Assembly: GCA_964579825.1 (NCBI GenBank) | Contig: CAZOHT010000021.1 | Location: 1-64,000 of the forward strand | Reading direction: 5' to 3' | DNA length: 64,000 bases | DNA from: SPCO01 sp964579825 | Lineage (GTDB): Bacteria; Chloroflexota; Limnocylindria; Limnocylindrales; CSP1-4 | Shown: positions 16,277 through 26,264 of the stretch, piece after piece | How the letters are laid out: each line of letters opens with the position of its first letter | Numbering within the stretch: position 1 is the stretch's first letter | The notes under the pieces: model-generated | Seen by the model: only the letters and a program-made list of their open reading frames with translations | Database searches by the model: none | Told to the model about the DNA's origin: nothing | Translations under genes and position numbers: made by a program

Positions 16277-19200
16277 GTGGCACTCACCCCGTACGCCGAG
16301 CTCCACTGCCACACGAACTTCTCGTTCCTCGACGGCGCGTCCGCGCCCGACGATCTGGTCGCGCGGGCCGTGGAGCTGGGTCTGACCGGGTTGGCCGTCA
16401 CGGACCACGCGGGCCTGTACGGGGCGGTCCGCTTCGTCAGCGCCGCCCAGGCGGTCGGACTGCACCCGGTCGTCGGCGTGGAGATCGAGCTGCTGGATCC
16501 GGCCGTCGCGGATCCGGACCGCGTGGTGATCGCGCCACGCCGCTCCAGGCGAACGGGGCGTGCCGGGGCGGTGGTGGGCGCGCGCGAGCCCGGGTCGTCC
16601 TCGGCCCCGGTCGCCTCGGACGGTCTCCCTGCGCGGCCACGGCCGGGACGCCCGCGACTCCCCGGGCATCGCGAGCCGGTCAAGGAGGACCTGCGCGGGG
16701 TCGGCGAACGGACGCGAGGTCCGCACCTCGTCCTGCTGGCCCGGTCGCCGGCGGGCTGGCGCAGCCTGTGCCGCCTCATCTCGAAGGCGAACATGGCCGG
16801 GACCAAGGGTGTCCCGCGCTTCAGCCAGGCGCTCCTGGCCGACGACGTCGAAGGGCTGGTCGCCCTGTCCGGGTGCCGGGACGGGGAACTGATCCGGCGC
16901 CTGCGGGTGGGCGATCGGGCGGGCGCCCGGGCCGTGGCGGAACGGTATGCGGCGCTGTACGGCCGCGGAGAGGGCCCCGCCACGAGTGGCTTCTTCATCG
17001 AGCTGTCGCACCACCTCGGTGCCGACGACGACTGGCTGGTCGCCGAGGCCGCCGAGCTCGCGGGGGAGCTCGGCCTGCCAGTGGTGGTGACCAACGACGT
17101 CCACTACGCTCGACCGGAGGATCGCGAGCTGGCCGACGTCCTGACCGCCATCCGCCACGGCCGGACGCTCGACACGCTGGCGGACCTGCGCCGATCGGAT
17201 GGGGAGTCGTTCCTGAAGTCGGGCGAGGAGCTGGCGGCGCTGGTGGCACTCGGGCCAGCTGGCCTGGGAGCGGGTGAGCCGGTCGCCGGGTCGTCGGCCG
17301 GGCGGGCGTGGGCGGAGGGCATCGCCACCTCGGTGGAGCTAGCCGCTTCGTGCCAGGTCGATCTCGGGTTCGAGCAGTACCGCTTCCCGGGCTTCGCGGT
17401 GCCGGACGGTGAGACACCGTTCTCGTACCTGTCGGAGTTGTGCTGGGCCGGCGCGCGTCGCCGCTACCACCCGGTGACCTCGGCGGTGATGACCCGGCTC
17501 GCGCACGAGCTCGACGTCATCGAGCGGGCCGGTCTCGCCGAGTTCTTCCTCATCTGCTGGGACCTCATGCAGTTCGCCAAGAAGCGCGGGATCCCCGCCC
17601 AGGGACGGGGCAGTGCGACGAGCTCGATCGTGTCGTACACGCTGGGCATCAGCCGGGTGGAGCCGATCGCCCACAACCTGCTGTTCGAACGCTTCATCAA
17701 CCCGGGCCGGACGACCTACCCGGACGTGGACATCGACTTCTCCTCGGAGCGTCGAGAGGAGGTCATCCAGTACATCTACCGCCGCTACGGCCCGGAGCAC
17801 ACGGGGATGGTCTGCAACCTCGTCACGTACCGGGCGCGGTCCGCGGTCCGCGAGGTGGGCTACGCGCTCGGGTTCCCGCGTCCACTGGTGGACCGGGTGG
17901 CCAAGGCGCTCGAGACGTACGACTCGGTCATGGTCCGGCGCGATCTCGAGGCCGACGGTGGATTCGCCGAGTTCTTCCGGCGGGCGGGGGACGGATCGCC
18001 GGCCGAGGTCCTCGCGGCCGATCGAGCGGAGGCCCATGGGCTGGTCGATCGGATGGGTCAGCTGCAGCAGCGGGTCCCGCTCGTCGGCAAGGTCCCGCCC
18101 TGGCGGCAGGCGTCGGCATCGGCGCCGGACGATCCGGCGGCCCCACGGCCGTTCGCCTGGCTCGGCGACGACCCGCTCGCGCCGCGGACGGCGGGCCGTG
18201 GCGGTGGCCCATCGGACGACGAGGGTGGGCCGGGCGACACACCGGCGAGCGTCACCTGGCTGCGCGCCGGTCGCGGCACCGGCTACGAGGCGGACCGCAC
18301 ACGGTTGGTGCCGCCGCCGCTCATCGACGGTCGTCGGGTGGATCCGGAGAGTGGCCAGCTGGAGCCGCCGCCACGCTCGGCCGACAAGCTCGGTCGGCCC
18401 GCCCGCTGGGATCCGCCGGCGGCACGGGCGGGCGGCCGCTCCTCGGTCGCCCGGATCGAGCCGGAGGCGCCGCCCCAGGCGCGCGGCGGGAGCACGGTCG
18501 GGATGAGCGACTGGGAACGCTGGCTGGAGTTCTGTGCCCGGATCGACGGCTTCCCGCGCCACCTCAGCATCCACAGCGGCGGGATGCTGGTCACCGCGGC
18601 GCCGCTCATCGATATCGCGCCGCTGGAGCGGGCGACGATGGTGGATCGGGTCGTCGTCCAGTTCGACAAGCGCGATGTCGAGACGCTCAAGCTCATCAAG
18701 CTGGACCTGCTCGGGCTCGGGATGCTGGCCGCGATGGACGAGACGCTCCAGCTCATCGAGCACGATTGCGCGGTCTGCCTGGACCTCGACCGGCTGCCGG
18801 AGGACGTCCCGGAGGTGTTCGAGATGCTCCAGGCGGCCGACACGGTGGGCGTCTTCCAGGTGGAGAGCCGGGCCCAGATGCAGACGCTCCCGAAGTCGAA
18901 GCCCCGGAACCTGGATGACCTGGTCGTCGAGGTCGCGATCATCCGGCCGGGTCCCATCCAGGGCAATGCCGTCCACCCGTTCCTGCGCCGCAAGCAGGGC
19001 CTCGAACCGGTCGCCTATCTCCACCCCAGCCTGGAACCGATCCTCAAGGACTCGCTCGGGGTCATCCTCTACCAGGAGCAGATCATGCGGATCGCCATCG
19101 AGGTCGGCGGGTTCACGCCGGCCGAGTCGGACGGCTTCCGGCGCGCGATGGGCACCTGGCGGTCCACCCGGGAGATGGAGAAGCTCCACGCCCAGTTCGT

Positions 19201-20425
19201 CGACGGCTGCCTGCGTCAACCCGGGATGACGCCGGAGATGGCCGAGGAGCTGTTCCGCCAGGTCGCGGCGTTCGCCAGCTTCGGGTTCGCCAAGTCGCAT
19301 GCGGCGGCCTTCGCCCGGACGGCCTATGAGTCGTCCTTCCTGAAGCTGTTCTACCCGGCGCAGTTCCTCGTCGGACTCGTGAACGCGCAACCGATGGGGT
19401 TCTACCCGGTGGAGGTGCTCGTCAACGACGCGAAACGGCACGGCGTGACGGTGCTCCCCGTGGACCTGGCCCGCTCGAGCTACCGGACGACGACCGAGTG
19501 GGTGGGCCGGCCCGGCGAGCCACTCCCCGACGGTGCGGGGGTCGCGGCCAGGCCCGAGCCGATCCGTTCGCCGGCCTGCGTCATCCCCTCCGCGGCGTCG
19601 CGCGAGCGCTGGATCCCCGAGGTGACTGCCGGGTGGGGCGTCCGCCTGGGCCTCCACCTGGTCAAGGGCATCGGCGAGCAGCACCAGGACCTGCTCGACC
19701 GGGAGCTGGCCCGTGGGCCGTACGCCAGCCTGGCCGACGTCGTGGAGCGGACCGGGCTCGGCGAGGAGGTCCTGGAACGGCTCATCCGGATCGGGGCGAT
19801 GGACGGCCTGGGCCAGCCGCGCCGGTCGTTGCTGTGGCAGCTCCGTGAGGTGGCCGCCCCGATCCGCGGTACCTCGACGGGGAGGGGTGCCGGCAAGCGG
19901 TCCGCGGCGGCCGGCCGGCCGATGGACCTTCGGCTGCCCGCCACGGAGGCACCGGACCTGCCGCCTCTGACCGAATCGGAGCGGATCGGCGATGCCTATG
20001 CGGTCATCGGGCTGGATGCGCGCCGGCAGGTGGTCGGCCTGTTCCGTGGGGCCCTGGACCAGCTGGGGGCGGTGACCAACGCGGCGCTCTCGGAACGGCG
20101 GCCTGGCCCGGTGCGGATCGGCGGGCTGGTCGTGACCCGCCAGCACCCGATGACGGCCAAGGGCACCGTCTTCCTGGCCCTCGAGGATGAGACCGGGATG
20201 GTCAACGTCACGCTCTGGCCGGACACCTGGGAACGCCTGCGGGGGGTCGTCCGGCGGAACGCCCTGCTGCTGGTGGACGGGGAGTTGCAGGTCCAGGGGT
20301 CCGTGGTCAACGTGGTCGCCCGGGAGATCCGGGCACTCCCCGAGGTAGCGGTCGCCGTCTCGGGGCCGGACGGGCCCGATGGGGTGCGCCAGCTGGGCCA
20401 TGCCGGGATGCGCCGCCTGGGCTGA
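16277..20425 (+). CDS. dnaE2: Error-prone DNA polymerase III alpha subunit, DnaE2/ImuC
   Basis: C-family polymerase performing SOS translesion synthesis with ImuA/ImuB. The 1382-residue protein starts at a GTG (16277) before ALTPYAELHCHTNFSFLDG. Domains: PHP (residues ~1-290); polymerase core with the catalytic pair in PDVDIDF near residue 482; IHSGGM near 766; LDLLGLGMLAAMDET near 810; the fingers/thumb block ILYQEQIMRIA near 932; a helix-hairpin-helix region (ASLADVVERTGLGEEVLERLIRIGAMD); and a C-terminal OB fold (VRIGGLVVTRQHPMTAKGTVF, ~1280-1360). Typical DnaE2 is about 1050-1150 residues; the excess is a Gly/Pro/Arg/Ala-rich stretch at ~595-742 and another insertion at ~80-145. The SOS box upstream marks DNA-damage control. 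Confidence 0.93.
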   Translation: MALTPYAELHCHTNFSFLDGASAPDDLVARAVELGLTGLAVTDHAGLYGAVRFVSAAQAVGLHPVVGVEIELLDPAVADPDRVVIAPRRSRRTGRAGAVVGAREPGSSSAPVASDGLPARPRPGRPRLPGHREPVKEDLRGVGERTRGPHLVLLARSPAGWRSLCRLISKANMAGTKGVPRFSQALLADDVEGLVALSGCRDGELIRRLRVGDRAGARAVAERYAALYGRGEGPATSGFFIELSHHLGADDDWLVAEAAELAGELGLPVVVTNDVHYARPEDRELADVLTAIRHGRTLDTLADLRRSDGESFLKSGEELAALVALGPAGLGAGEPVAGSSAGRAWAEGIATSVELAASCQVDLGFEQYRFPGFAVPDGETPFSYLSELCWAGARRRYHPVTSAVMTRLAHELDVIERAGLAEFFLICWDLMQFAKKRGIPAQGRGSATSSIVSYTLGISRVEPIAHNLLFERFINPGRTTYPDVDIDFSSERREEVIQYIYRRYGPEHTGMVCNLVTYRARSAVREVGYALGFPRPLVDRVAKALETYDSVMVRRDLEADGGFAEFFRRAGDGSPAEVLAADRAEAHGLVDRMGQLQQRVPLVGKVPPWRQASASAPDDPAAPRPFAWLGDDPLAPRTAGRGGGPSDDEGGPGDTPASVTWLRAGRGTGYEADRTRLVPPPLIDGRRVDPESGQLEPPPRSADKLGRPARWDPPAARAGGRSSVARIEPEAPPQARGGSTVGMSDWERWLEFCARIDGFPRHLSIHSGGMLVTAAPLIDIAPLERATMVDRVVVQFDKRDVETLKLIKLDLLGLGMLAAMDETLQLIEHDCAVCLDLDRLPEDVPEVFEMLQAADTVGVFQVESRAQMQTLPKSKPRNLDDLVVEVAIIRPGPIQGNAVHPFLRRKQGLEPVAYLHPSLEPILKDSLGVILYQEQIMRIAIEVGGFTPAESDGFRRAMGTWRSTREMEKLHAQFVDGCLRQPGMTPEMAEELFRQVAAFASFGFAKSHAAAFARTAYESSFLKLFYPAQFLVGLVNAQPMGFYPVEVLVNDAKRHGVTVLPVDLARSSYRTTTEWVGRPGEPLPDGAGVAARPEPIRSPACVIPSAASRERWIPEVTAGWGVRLGLHLVKGIGEQHQDLLDRELARGPYASLADVVERTGLGEEVLERLIRIGAMDGLGQPRRSLLWQLREVAAPIRGTSTGRGAGKRSAAAGRPMDLRLPATEAPDLPPLTESERIGDAYAVIGLDARRQVVGLFRGALDQLGAVTNAALSERRPGPVRIGGLVVTRQHPMTAKGTVFLALEDETGMVNVTLWPDTWERLRGVVRRNALLLVDGELQVQGSVVNVVAREIRALPEVAVAVSGPDGPDGVRQLGHAGMRRLG

Positions 20426-20679
20426 GCGTCGGGTGCCAAGGGCGAGCGGCCGTCGGCCGGCCTGGACGAGAGACGCCGATGACGACCTCACGGCCATCAC
20501 CGGCGCCCGGGACGTCTCCACATCGAGCCGATCGTGCGTCGCCCTGGCGGCCCGAGCTTCCGCGTCAGGCGGCCGTCACGACTCGACGTCGTAGCGCATC
20601 CACCGTCCGATTCGGTTGAGGGGCCGGCACGGATTGCCCAGCGACGGCGCAGCCGAGTCGCCAGACCGCGATCGGCCGC
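20426..20679. other. Spacer with no feature seen
   Basis: 254 bases between the convergent dnaE2 and membrane-protein genes. No tRNA, repeat or convincing hairpin with a U-tract was seen; the open frames crossing it have no recognisable content. Confidence 0.5.
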
Positions 20680-21513
20680 CTAGCGGCGGGCGCCGGCCTT
20701 CTGGTCCCGCCCGCTCGTCCGCGACTTGCCGTCACTCGACTTCTTCTTGGCTTCGGCGCGCCTGCCCCGGTTCGGGTTCGAGAGCTGCAGGAACCGGCGA
20801 TACCACGCCGCGCCGGATGCGAACAGGGCTCCGAACACCGGCGAGAGCAGGAACCCGGAGGTCGCCAGATCGCGGACCTGGTTCGGGTCCGGCGTCGTCG
20901 TGCCGAAGATCGCCGACGGGAACGCGTACAGGATGAACGCATAGCAGAGGGCCGCGACCAGGCCGACGATGATGCCGAGGAGCCAGCTGGCCCGTGGCGC
21001 CAGGAAGCCGGCGATGAACACGCCACCGATGGCCGGCGGCTGGATGAAGTACTGGAAGATCAGCGACGTGAGCGCGGCGATGATCGTGTTCTGGATGGTG
21101 ACCGTGGACGCGATGGCGATCGCGGCCGTCCCGGCGACGGTGATCAGGATCGGGACCCACAGGGCCTTCGTGTGGGTCGCGAGCCACGGGATCGCGCTGA
21201 GGTCCGCCCGGATGTCGACGGGGTGGAACGCCTGTCGAAAGGCCGTGCCCATCGGCAGACGGCCGCCTGGGGTCGACATCGTGGTCGCCCCGGACGGACC
21301 CTTGGCAGCGGGCGAACCGGTGGTGGCCGGTCGGGTCGGCGTCGGCTCGATGCCGATGTCGCCCTCGGCGGCGGCGGCGGCGGTCGCGGCGCGGTGGCGG
21401 CGGCGCGCTTCGGCGCGATCGGTCCTCTTTGCGCGGGCCAACGGTGTCTCCTGTCCAGGCCCCGGGCGGGGCGCCTGACGCGGCGGTGCAGGCGGCTCGG
21501 GCGTGGCGGACAT
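20680..21513 (-). CDS. Membrane protein of unknown function
   Basis: 277-residue protein starting at ATG 21513. The first ~95 residues are Pro/Ala/Arg-rich and probably disordered, followed by a membrane domain of four or five helices: ALWVPILITVAGTAAIAIAS, NTIIAALTSLIFQYFIQP, GGVFIAGFLAP with LLGIIVGLVAALCYAFILYAF, and FLLSPVFGALFASGAAWY. The C-terminal ~35 residues are Lys/Arg/Ser-rich (NPNRGRRAEAKKKSSDGKSR). No family was recognised. A more upstream ATG (21597) exists, but the segment between lacks protein-like character. It is divergent from the large lamin-tail protein gene. Confidence 0.65.
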   Translation of the reverse strand: MSATPEPPAPPRQAPRPGPGQETPLARAKRTDRAEARRRHRAATAAAAAEGDIGIEPTPTRPATTGSPAAKGPSGATTMSTPGGRLPMGTAFRQAFHPVDIRADLSAIPWLATHTKALWVPILITVAGTAAIAIASTVTIQNTIIAALTSLIFQYFIQPPAIGGVFIAGFLAPRASWLLGIIVGLVAALCYAFILYAFPSAIFGTTTPDPNQVRDLATSGFLLSPVFGALFASGAAWYRRFLQLSNPNRGRRAEAKKKSSDGKSRTSGRDQKAGARR

Positions 21514-21632
21514 CGTAGCGGAAGCGCATCGGATGAGCCGCCGTGCATCACCCGATAAGCCGAGGTTGATCGCTCGCCGGTACAACGAGGGGGTCACGAC
21601 CCGCCTGCCCGTGTCCCGCCGGGAGGTCAGTC

Positions 21633-24600
21633 ATGCATCGCACCCGGCCCATGGGACGTCGCGCCCTACCCGTCATCCTGATCCTGGCACTGGGCGTCGC
21701 CCCGGTGGGCCTCGCCGTGCGTGCTTCCGCGACGTACGCGGCCGATGTGGCCTGGCCGGTCTCGAGCCTGCTCGTGTCCGAGGTCCAGACGGGCGGCGCG
21801 TCGGCGTCTGACGAGTTCGTGGAGATCGCGAACCAGGGCGCCGACACCGTGGATCTGGGCGGCCTCGAAGTCGTCTACGTGACCTCGTCCGGCTCGACCG
21901 TGACCCGCAAGGCCACCTGGACGAGCCCGTCGCTGCTGGGCGCCGGGCGTCGCGTGCTCATCGCCAATGCAGCCGGGACGGTCGCACCCGGCGCGGACCT
22001 GACGTACGCCGGCGGGTTCGCCGCGAGCGGCGGGGCCCTGGCCATCCGCGTCGTCGGCGGCGCGGTCGTTGACGCGATCGGGTGGGGCGACGCCGTGAAC
22101 GGCTTCGTCGAGGGAGCGGCCGCGCCTGCCCCGGCCGCTGGATCCAGTCTCGAGCGATCGCCCGGCGGGACGGCCGGGAACGGTGTCGACACCAACGTGA
22201 ACCTGGCCGACTGGCTGGTCCAGCCGCTCCCGAACCCGCAGAACCTGGCCTCACCAACGGTCCCGGGCAGTCCCGGCCCGACGCCCACGCCCACGCCCAC
22301 GCCCCCGGCGGCCACCCCCTCACCGACACCGGTGGTCACACCGAGCCCCACGCCCACACCGACGCCGACCCCGACGCCCATGCCGACCCCGAGCCCCACC
22401 CCGACACCGGTGGTCACACCGAGCCCCACGCCCACCCCGACCCCGAGTCCCACGCCGACCCCGACGCCGACGCCGGTGGTGACGCCGATCGGCCAGGCGC
22501 GTCTGCTGGGCGACGACAGCCCGGCGACCATCCGTGGCGTGCTCACCACGGATCTCGGTGCGTTGGAGTCTGGCCGGACGGCCTTCGTCCAGGACGGGTC
22601 CGGTGGTGTCGGCCTGTACCTCGAAGCGACGGTCGTGGACCCGCTGCCGGCCGGGACCTCGATCGAGGTGACGGGCACGATGGACACGCGCTACGCGCAG
22701 CGGGTCCTCCGGATCGCCGAGGCCGACGTGATCGTCGGTGAGATGAGCGGACTGCCGTCCGCGCTGGGGGCGTCGACGGGTGCCCTCGGCGAGGCCCAGG
22801 AGGCCGTTCGGGTGACGGTCGCAGGATCCGTCGTCGGGTCGCCGGATGCGTTGTCCGACGGCCTGGGACTCGATGTCGATGACGGGTCAGGGATCGTCCG
22901 CGCCGTCATCGGGCCTCTCGCGCTCGGCGACCTGACCGTCGCCTCCGGTGACGTCGTCACGATCACCGGACCGCTCGGTCAACGTGACAGCGGAGGGACG
23001 GGAACGGCGGGCTATCGCATCCACGCCACATCGGCCGGCGAACTCACGGTCGCCGCTCCGACNNNNNNNNNNNNNNNNNNNNNNNNNNNNNNNNNNNNNN
23101 NNNNNNNNNNNNNNNNNNNNNNNNNNNNNNNNNNNNNNNNNNNNNNNNNNNNNNNNNNNNNNCGGGCTATCGCATCCACGCCACATCGGCCGGCGAACTC
23201 ACGGTCGCCGCTCCGACCCCGACGCCGACGCCGACCCCGACCCCGACGCCCACACCCACACCGAACCCGACGCCGACGCCGACGCCCGCGCCGACCGCCT
23301 CGCCGAACCCGACGCCCACGCCGACCGCCACGCCAGACCCCTCGATCCTGACGCTGGCCGAGGCTCGGACGCACGCCATCGGGGACGTCGTCACGGTGAT
23401 GGGCATCGTCACCGCCGAAGCGGGACGGCTCGGTTCGCCCCGTCTCTTCGCCCTCGGCGACGTGACCGGTGGGATCGTCGTCCGTCTTCCGCTCGGGGCG
23501 ACCGCGTTCCCGCGCGGGGCGTCGCTGGTCGTCAAGGGCCAGCTCGCCGACCCGTATGGTCAGCTCGAACTCCGTCCGACGGCCGGTGACGTCCGTTCGA
23601 CCGGAACCGCCACGGTCCCCTCGCCGGCATCACTCGGCCCCAGCGGACCCGACGAGTCCGTGGAAGGGCGACTGGTGTCCGTCCTGGGACGGCTCCTGGC
23701 CAAGCCGACCCGGTCCGCCGGGGGAGACCTGACCTTCCGCTTCGAGCGCTCGGACGGTTCGAAGTTCACCGTCCAGTCGGATGCGTCCAGCGGCATCGCC
23801 GCGACCCTGCTGCAGCCGAAGGCGACCTACCTGATCGTCGGGATCGCGGGGCAGCGGGCGACGCGCAAGGGCGCCCTTGACGGCTACCGCATCTGGTCGC
23901 GCGATCGCAACGACCTGCGCCTCCAGTCGGCGGCACCGACGCCGACGCCGTCGGGTTCGCCGCGGCAATCCGCGTCGGCGGGCCATCGGGACGCGATCTC
24001 CATCGCGCAAGCGCTCCGACAGCCCGACCGACCGCTCGCCATCGAGGCGACCGTGACCGCCGGCGCGTCCCTGCTGGACGCCTCCGGTCGCCGGATCGTC
24101 GTCCAGGACGCGACCGGTGCGATCGAGATCCTCCTGCCGACCGGCTCGAGCCGACCGGCGGTCGGCGCGAGGTTCCGGTTCGAGGGCAAGGTCGGCACGG
24201 CCTACGGCTCGCCCCGACTTCGGGCGACCGACGTGGACCGCCTCGCGGCCGGTCCACCGATCAGCGCGCTTCGACTCTTCGCGGCCCCGACCGCGTCGCA
24301 CCTGTGGCGGCTCGTCACGGTCACCGGCCGGATCGACGACGTCCACAAGCTGGGCGACCGCTGGCGGGCGGAGCTCGTCGTCGGCGGATCGCGCGTCCCG
24401 ATCGTCGGCCAGCCGGGTTCGGGCATCGACGTGGACCGTGTCGTCGAGGGGCGCACGGCGACGGTCACGGGCATCGTCCGCGCCGCCTATCCGTCCGCAT
24501 CCGACAAGCGAGCGGCCATCCTGCCGCGCGCTTCGGCCGACCTGCATGTGGAAGCGGCGACCGGCTCCGCATCGAGCTCGACCTCGGGCGGATCCCCGAC

Positions 24601-25252
24601 CGATGGATCCCAGACGCCGGTGCCCGATGGGTCGCCTCTGGCCGGTGATGCCGCCGCCGCTCCGGTCGCCGCTCCGGATGTCGATCTGATCGAGCTCGCG
24701 GACTTCGACGGCCGCGCGGTCCGGGTCGGAGGGATCGTCGTGGACGTCGCAGCGACGGGCTTCCGACTGGACGATGGGACGGCGATCGGCACGATCGGAC
24801 TGTCCGGTCCCGCGCTCGAGCTCCTCGCGCTGATCGAGCCGGGTGATGTCGTCAACGTGGAGGGCACCGTCGTCAGGTCGGACGATGGTCTCACGGTCAC
24901 GACCGCCGACCCTGGCTCGATCGCCATGACCGGCGATCCGGTCGCCGAGGGCGACACCACGATGCCGCCCGAGGCGGTGGTGCCACCGGCGAGCCCGCCG
25001 GCCACGCTCAGCCTCGCCGGCTTCGACCTTCCCGGGACCGGTTCGACCGACCTCGCGGCGATCGGGACGCTCGCGGCGCTCACGCTCGGCTCGCTGCTGA
25101 TGACCCTCGCGCTCCGTCGAGCGCGGGCTCGTCGTGCCCTCGCCCGGCGGGTGGCATCCCGTCTCGTGGCCATCGTCGGACCGGACCCGGCGACGCCGAT
25201 GGCGGCGGTGAGCGTCGCGAACGTCCATCCACGCTCGCGCGACTCGGCTTGA
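21633..25252 (+). CDS. Large secreted lamin-tail / OB-fold protein with Pro-Thr linkers, interrupted by assembly gap
   Basis: Cell-surface protein of unknown function. The ATG at 21633 follows a GGGAGG ribosome site. Order: signal peptide (MHRTRPMGRRALPVILILAL...); lamin-tail domain (~45-165) with LLVSEVQTGG and DEFVEIANQGADTVDLGG; a Pro-Thr-rich linker (~215-285); an OB-like domain (ATIRGVLTTDLGALESGRTA); the 100-N gap; a second Pro-Thr linker; and at least three further OB-like repeats (VVTVMGIVTAEAGRLG, AIEATVTAGASLLDASGRR, RAVRVGGIVVDVAATGF). It ends with a membrane helix and a basic tail (LALRRARARRALARR), suggesting anchoring. Both sides of the gap carry the same 55 bases; merging them removes 155 bases and restores one continuous frame of about 1154 residues. 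Confidence 0.8.
22279..22488 (+). repeat. Low-complexity Pro-Thr-coding repeat
   Basis: About 210 bases of CCGACGCCC-type repeats encoding (PT)n with interspersed PVVT and PSPT. A larger duplicated block, ACACCGGTGGTCACACCGAG with its flanks, occurs near 22325 and again near 22403. This repeat and the one after 23210 probably caused the assembly break. Confidence 0.9.
23063..23162. other. Assembly gap (100 N) flanked by identical 55-mers
   Basis: The 55 bases before the gap (23008-23062) are identical to the 55 bases after it (23163-23217). This is what two contigs sharing a terminal 55-mer look like when scaffolded but not merged, so the gap is probably false or hides only extra Pro-Thr repeat units. 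Reading frames on both sides agree once the overlap is collapsed. Confidence 0.9.
23211..23340 (+). repeat. Second Pro-Thr-coding repeat
   Basis: About 130 bases of CCGACGCCGACC-type repeats encoding TPTPTPTP with NPTP and APTASP variations, directly after the duplicated 55-mer. Confidence 0.9.
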
Positions 25253-25278
25253 CGCTCGTGAGAACGCGGGACTATCCT
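25249..25278 (+). promoter_or_regulatory. Sigma70-type promoter of the nucleoside phosphorylase gene
   Basis: TTGACG (25249-25254) and TATCCT (25273-25278) with an 18-base spacer. The -35 overlaps the stop codon of the preceding gene. A GAGGGAG ribosome site and TTG start follow 50 bases downstream. Confidence 0.55.
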
Positions 25279-25327
25279 CGCCCGAGTTTCGCGCCAGCGA
25301 AGCAGCCACACGAGCGAGGGAGCGGTC

Positions 25328-26197
25328 TTGCCGAACGCGGATCCCCGCGTCGAACACCTCCCGGACCGCAGGATCGCGGTCCCGACGGGAGAACGGCAGT
25401 ACCACATCGGACTCGGCCCAGGTGAACTGGCCGAGTACATCCTCCTCCCCGGCGACCCCGACCGGACCGCCCGGATCGCCTCACGCTTCGAATCGATCGA
25501 GCGCGAGCACCGACACCGGGAGTTCGCCTCGGTCACCGGACGATATCGAGGCGAGCGGGTGTCGGTCGTGTCGACCGGCATCGGCACGGACAACGTCGAG
25601 ATCGCGGTGGCCGAGATCCTGGCGATCACGGAACGCCCCACCTTCATCCGGGTCGGGTCTTGTGGCGCCCTCCAGCCGGAGATGGACCTGGGTGACCTGG
25701 TCATCACCACCGGTGCGGTCCGCCTCGAGTCCACGACGAGCTACTTCGTCCACGAGGGATTTCCGGCCGTCGCCGACTACGAGGCGGTCAGTGCCCTCAT
25801 CGAAGCGGCGGAGCGGCTCAGACACCGGTATCACGTCGGGATCACGGCGACAGCGCCGGGGTTCTTCGGGGCGCAAGGCCGTCCCATCCCGCAGCTGCCC
25901 ATCCGGTACCCTGACCTCGCCGAGGAGATGGCGCGCCAGCGCGTCCTGAACTTCGAGATGGAGGCGTCGGCCCTCCTCGTCTTCGCGACCCTCGCCCACT
26001 GCCGCGCCGGCGTGGTCTGCGCGGTCTACGCGAATCGCACGACGGGAGCGTTCGTCGGCGACGATCAGAAGGACGCCGCTGAGGCGGCCTGCGTGGAGAC
26101 CGGCCTGGAGAGTCTGGTCATCCTGGCCCAGATGGAACGACAGAAGCGTGACGCAGCGGCTCAGCGCTGGCGTCCATCACTCTGGCAGCATACGTAA
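25328..26197 (+). CDS. Uridine phosphorylase-like nucleoside phosphorylase
   Basis: PNP/UDP-family phosphorylase that splits a nucleoside with phosphate into base and ribose 1-phosphate, in nucleoside salvage. The 289-residue protein starts at a TTG (25328) preceded by GAGGGAG. Family motifs: the phosphate loop LLPGDPDRTARIA near residue 40; STGIGTDNVEIAV near 78; RVGSCGALQPEMDLGDLVI near 108; and the ribose/base-binding NFEMEASALL near 208. Overall it reads as NP-I family and closest to uridine phosphorylase, though base specificity cannot be read directly. It stands alone with its own promoter. Confidence 0.88.
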   Translation: MPNADPRVEHLPDRRIAVPTGERQYHIGLGPGELAEYILLPGDPDRTARIASRFESIEREHRHREFASVTGRYRGERVSVVSTGIGTDNVEIAVAEILAITERPTFIRVGSCGALQPEMDLGDLVITTGAVRLESTTSYFVHEGFPAVADYEAVSALIEAAERLRHRYHVGITATAPGFFGAQGRPIPQLPIRYPDLAEEMARQRVLNFEMEASALLVFATLAHCRAGVVCAVYANRTTGAFVGDDQKDAAEAACVETGLESLVILAQMERQKRDAAAQRWRPSLWQHT

Positions 26198-26264
26198 CAC
26201 GCACCGCGAGGCGGATGCGGGACATGGGTTCCCGCGACGCACGGATGGATCGAGGAGGAACCCC

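Noticed and set aside
17339..20521. Open frame of over 1000 codons on the minus strand, opposite dnaE2
   Set aside because: Its translation is Arg/Asp/Gly/His-rich without domains, and it mirrors a confidently identified polymerase; long antisense frames are expected at this GC content.
23008..23217. 55-base duplication considered as a biological repeat
   Set aside because: The copies sit exactly at the two edges of a 100-N gap and match an assembler k-mer length; collapsing them restores the frame.
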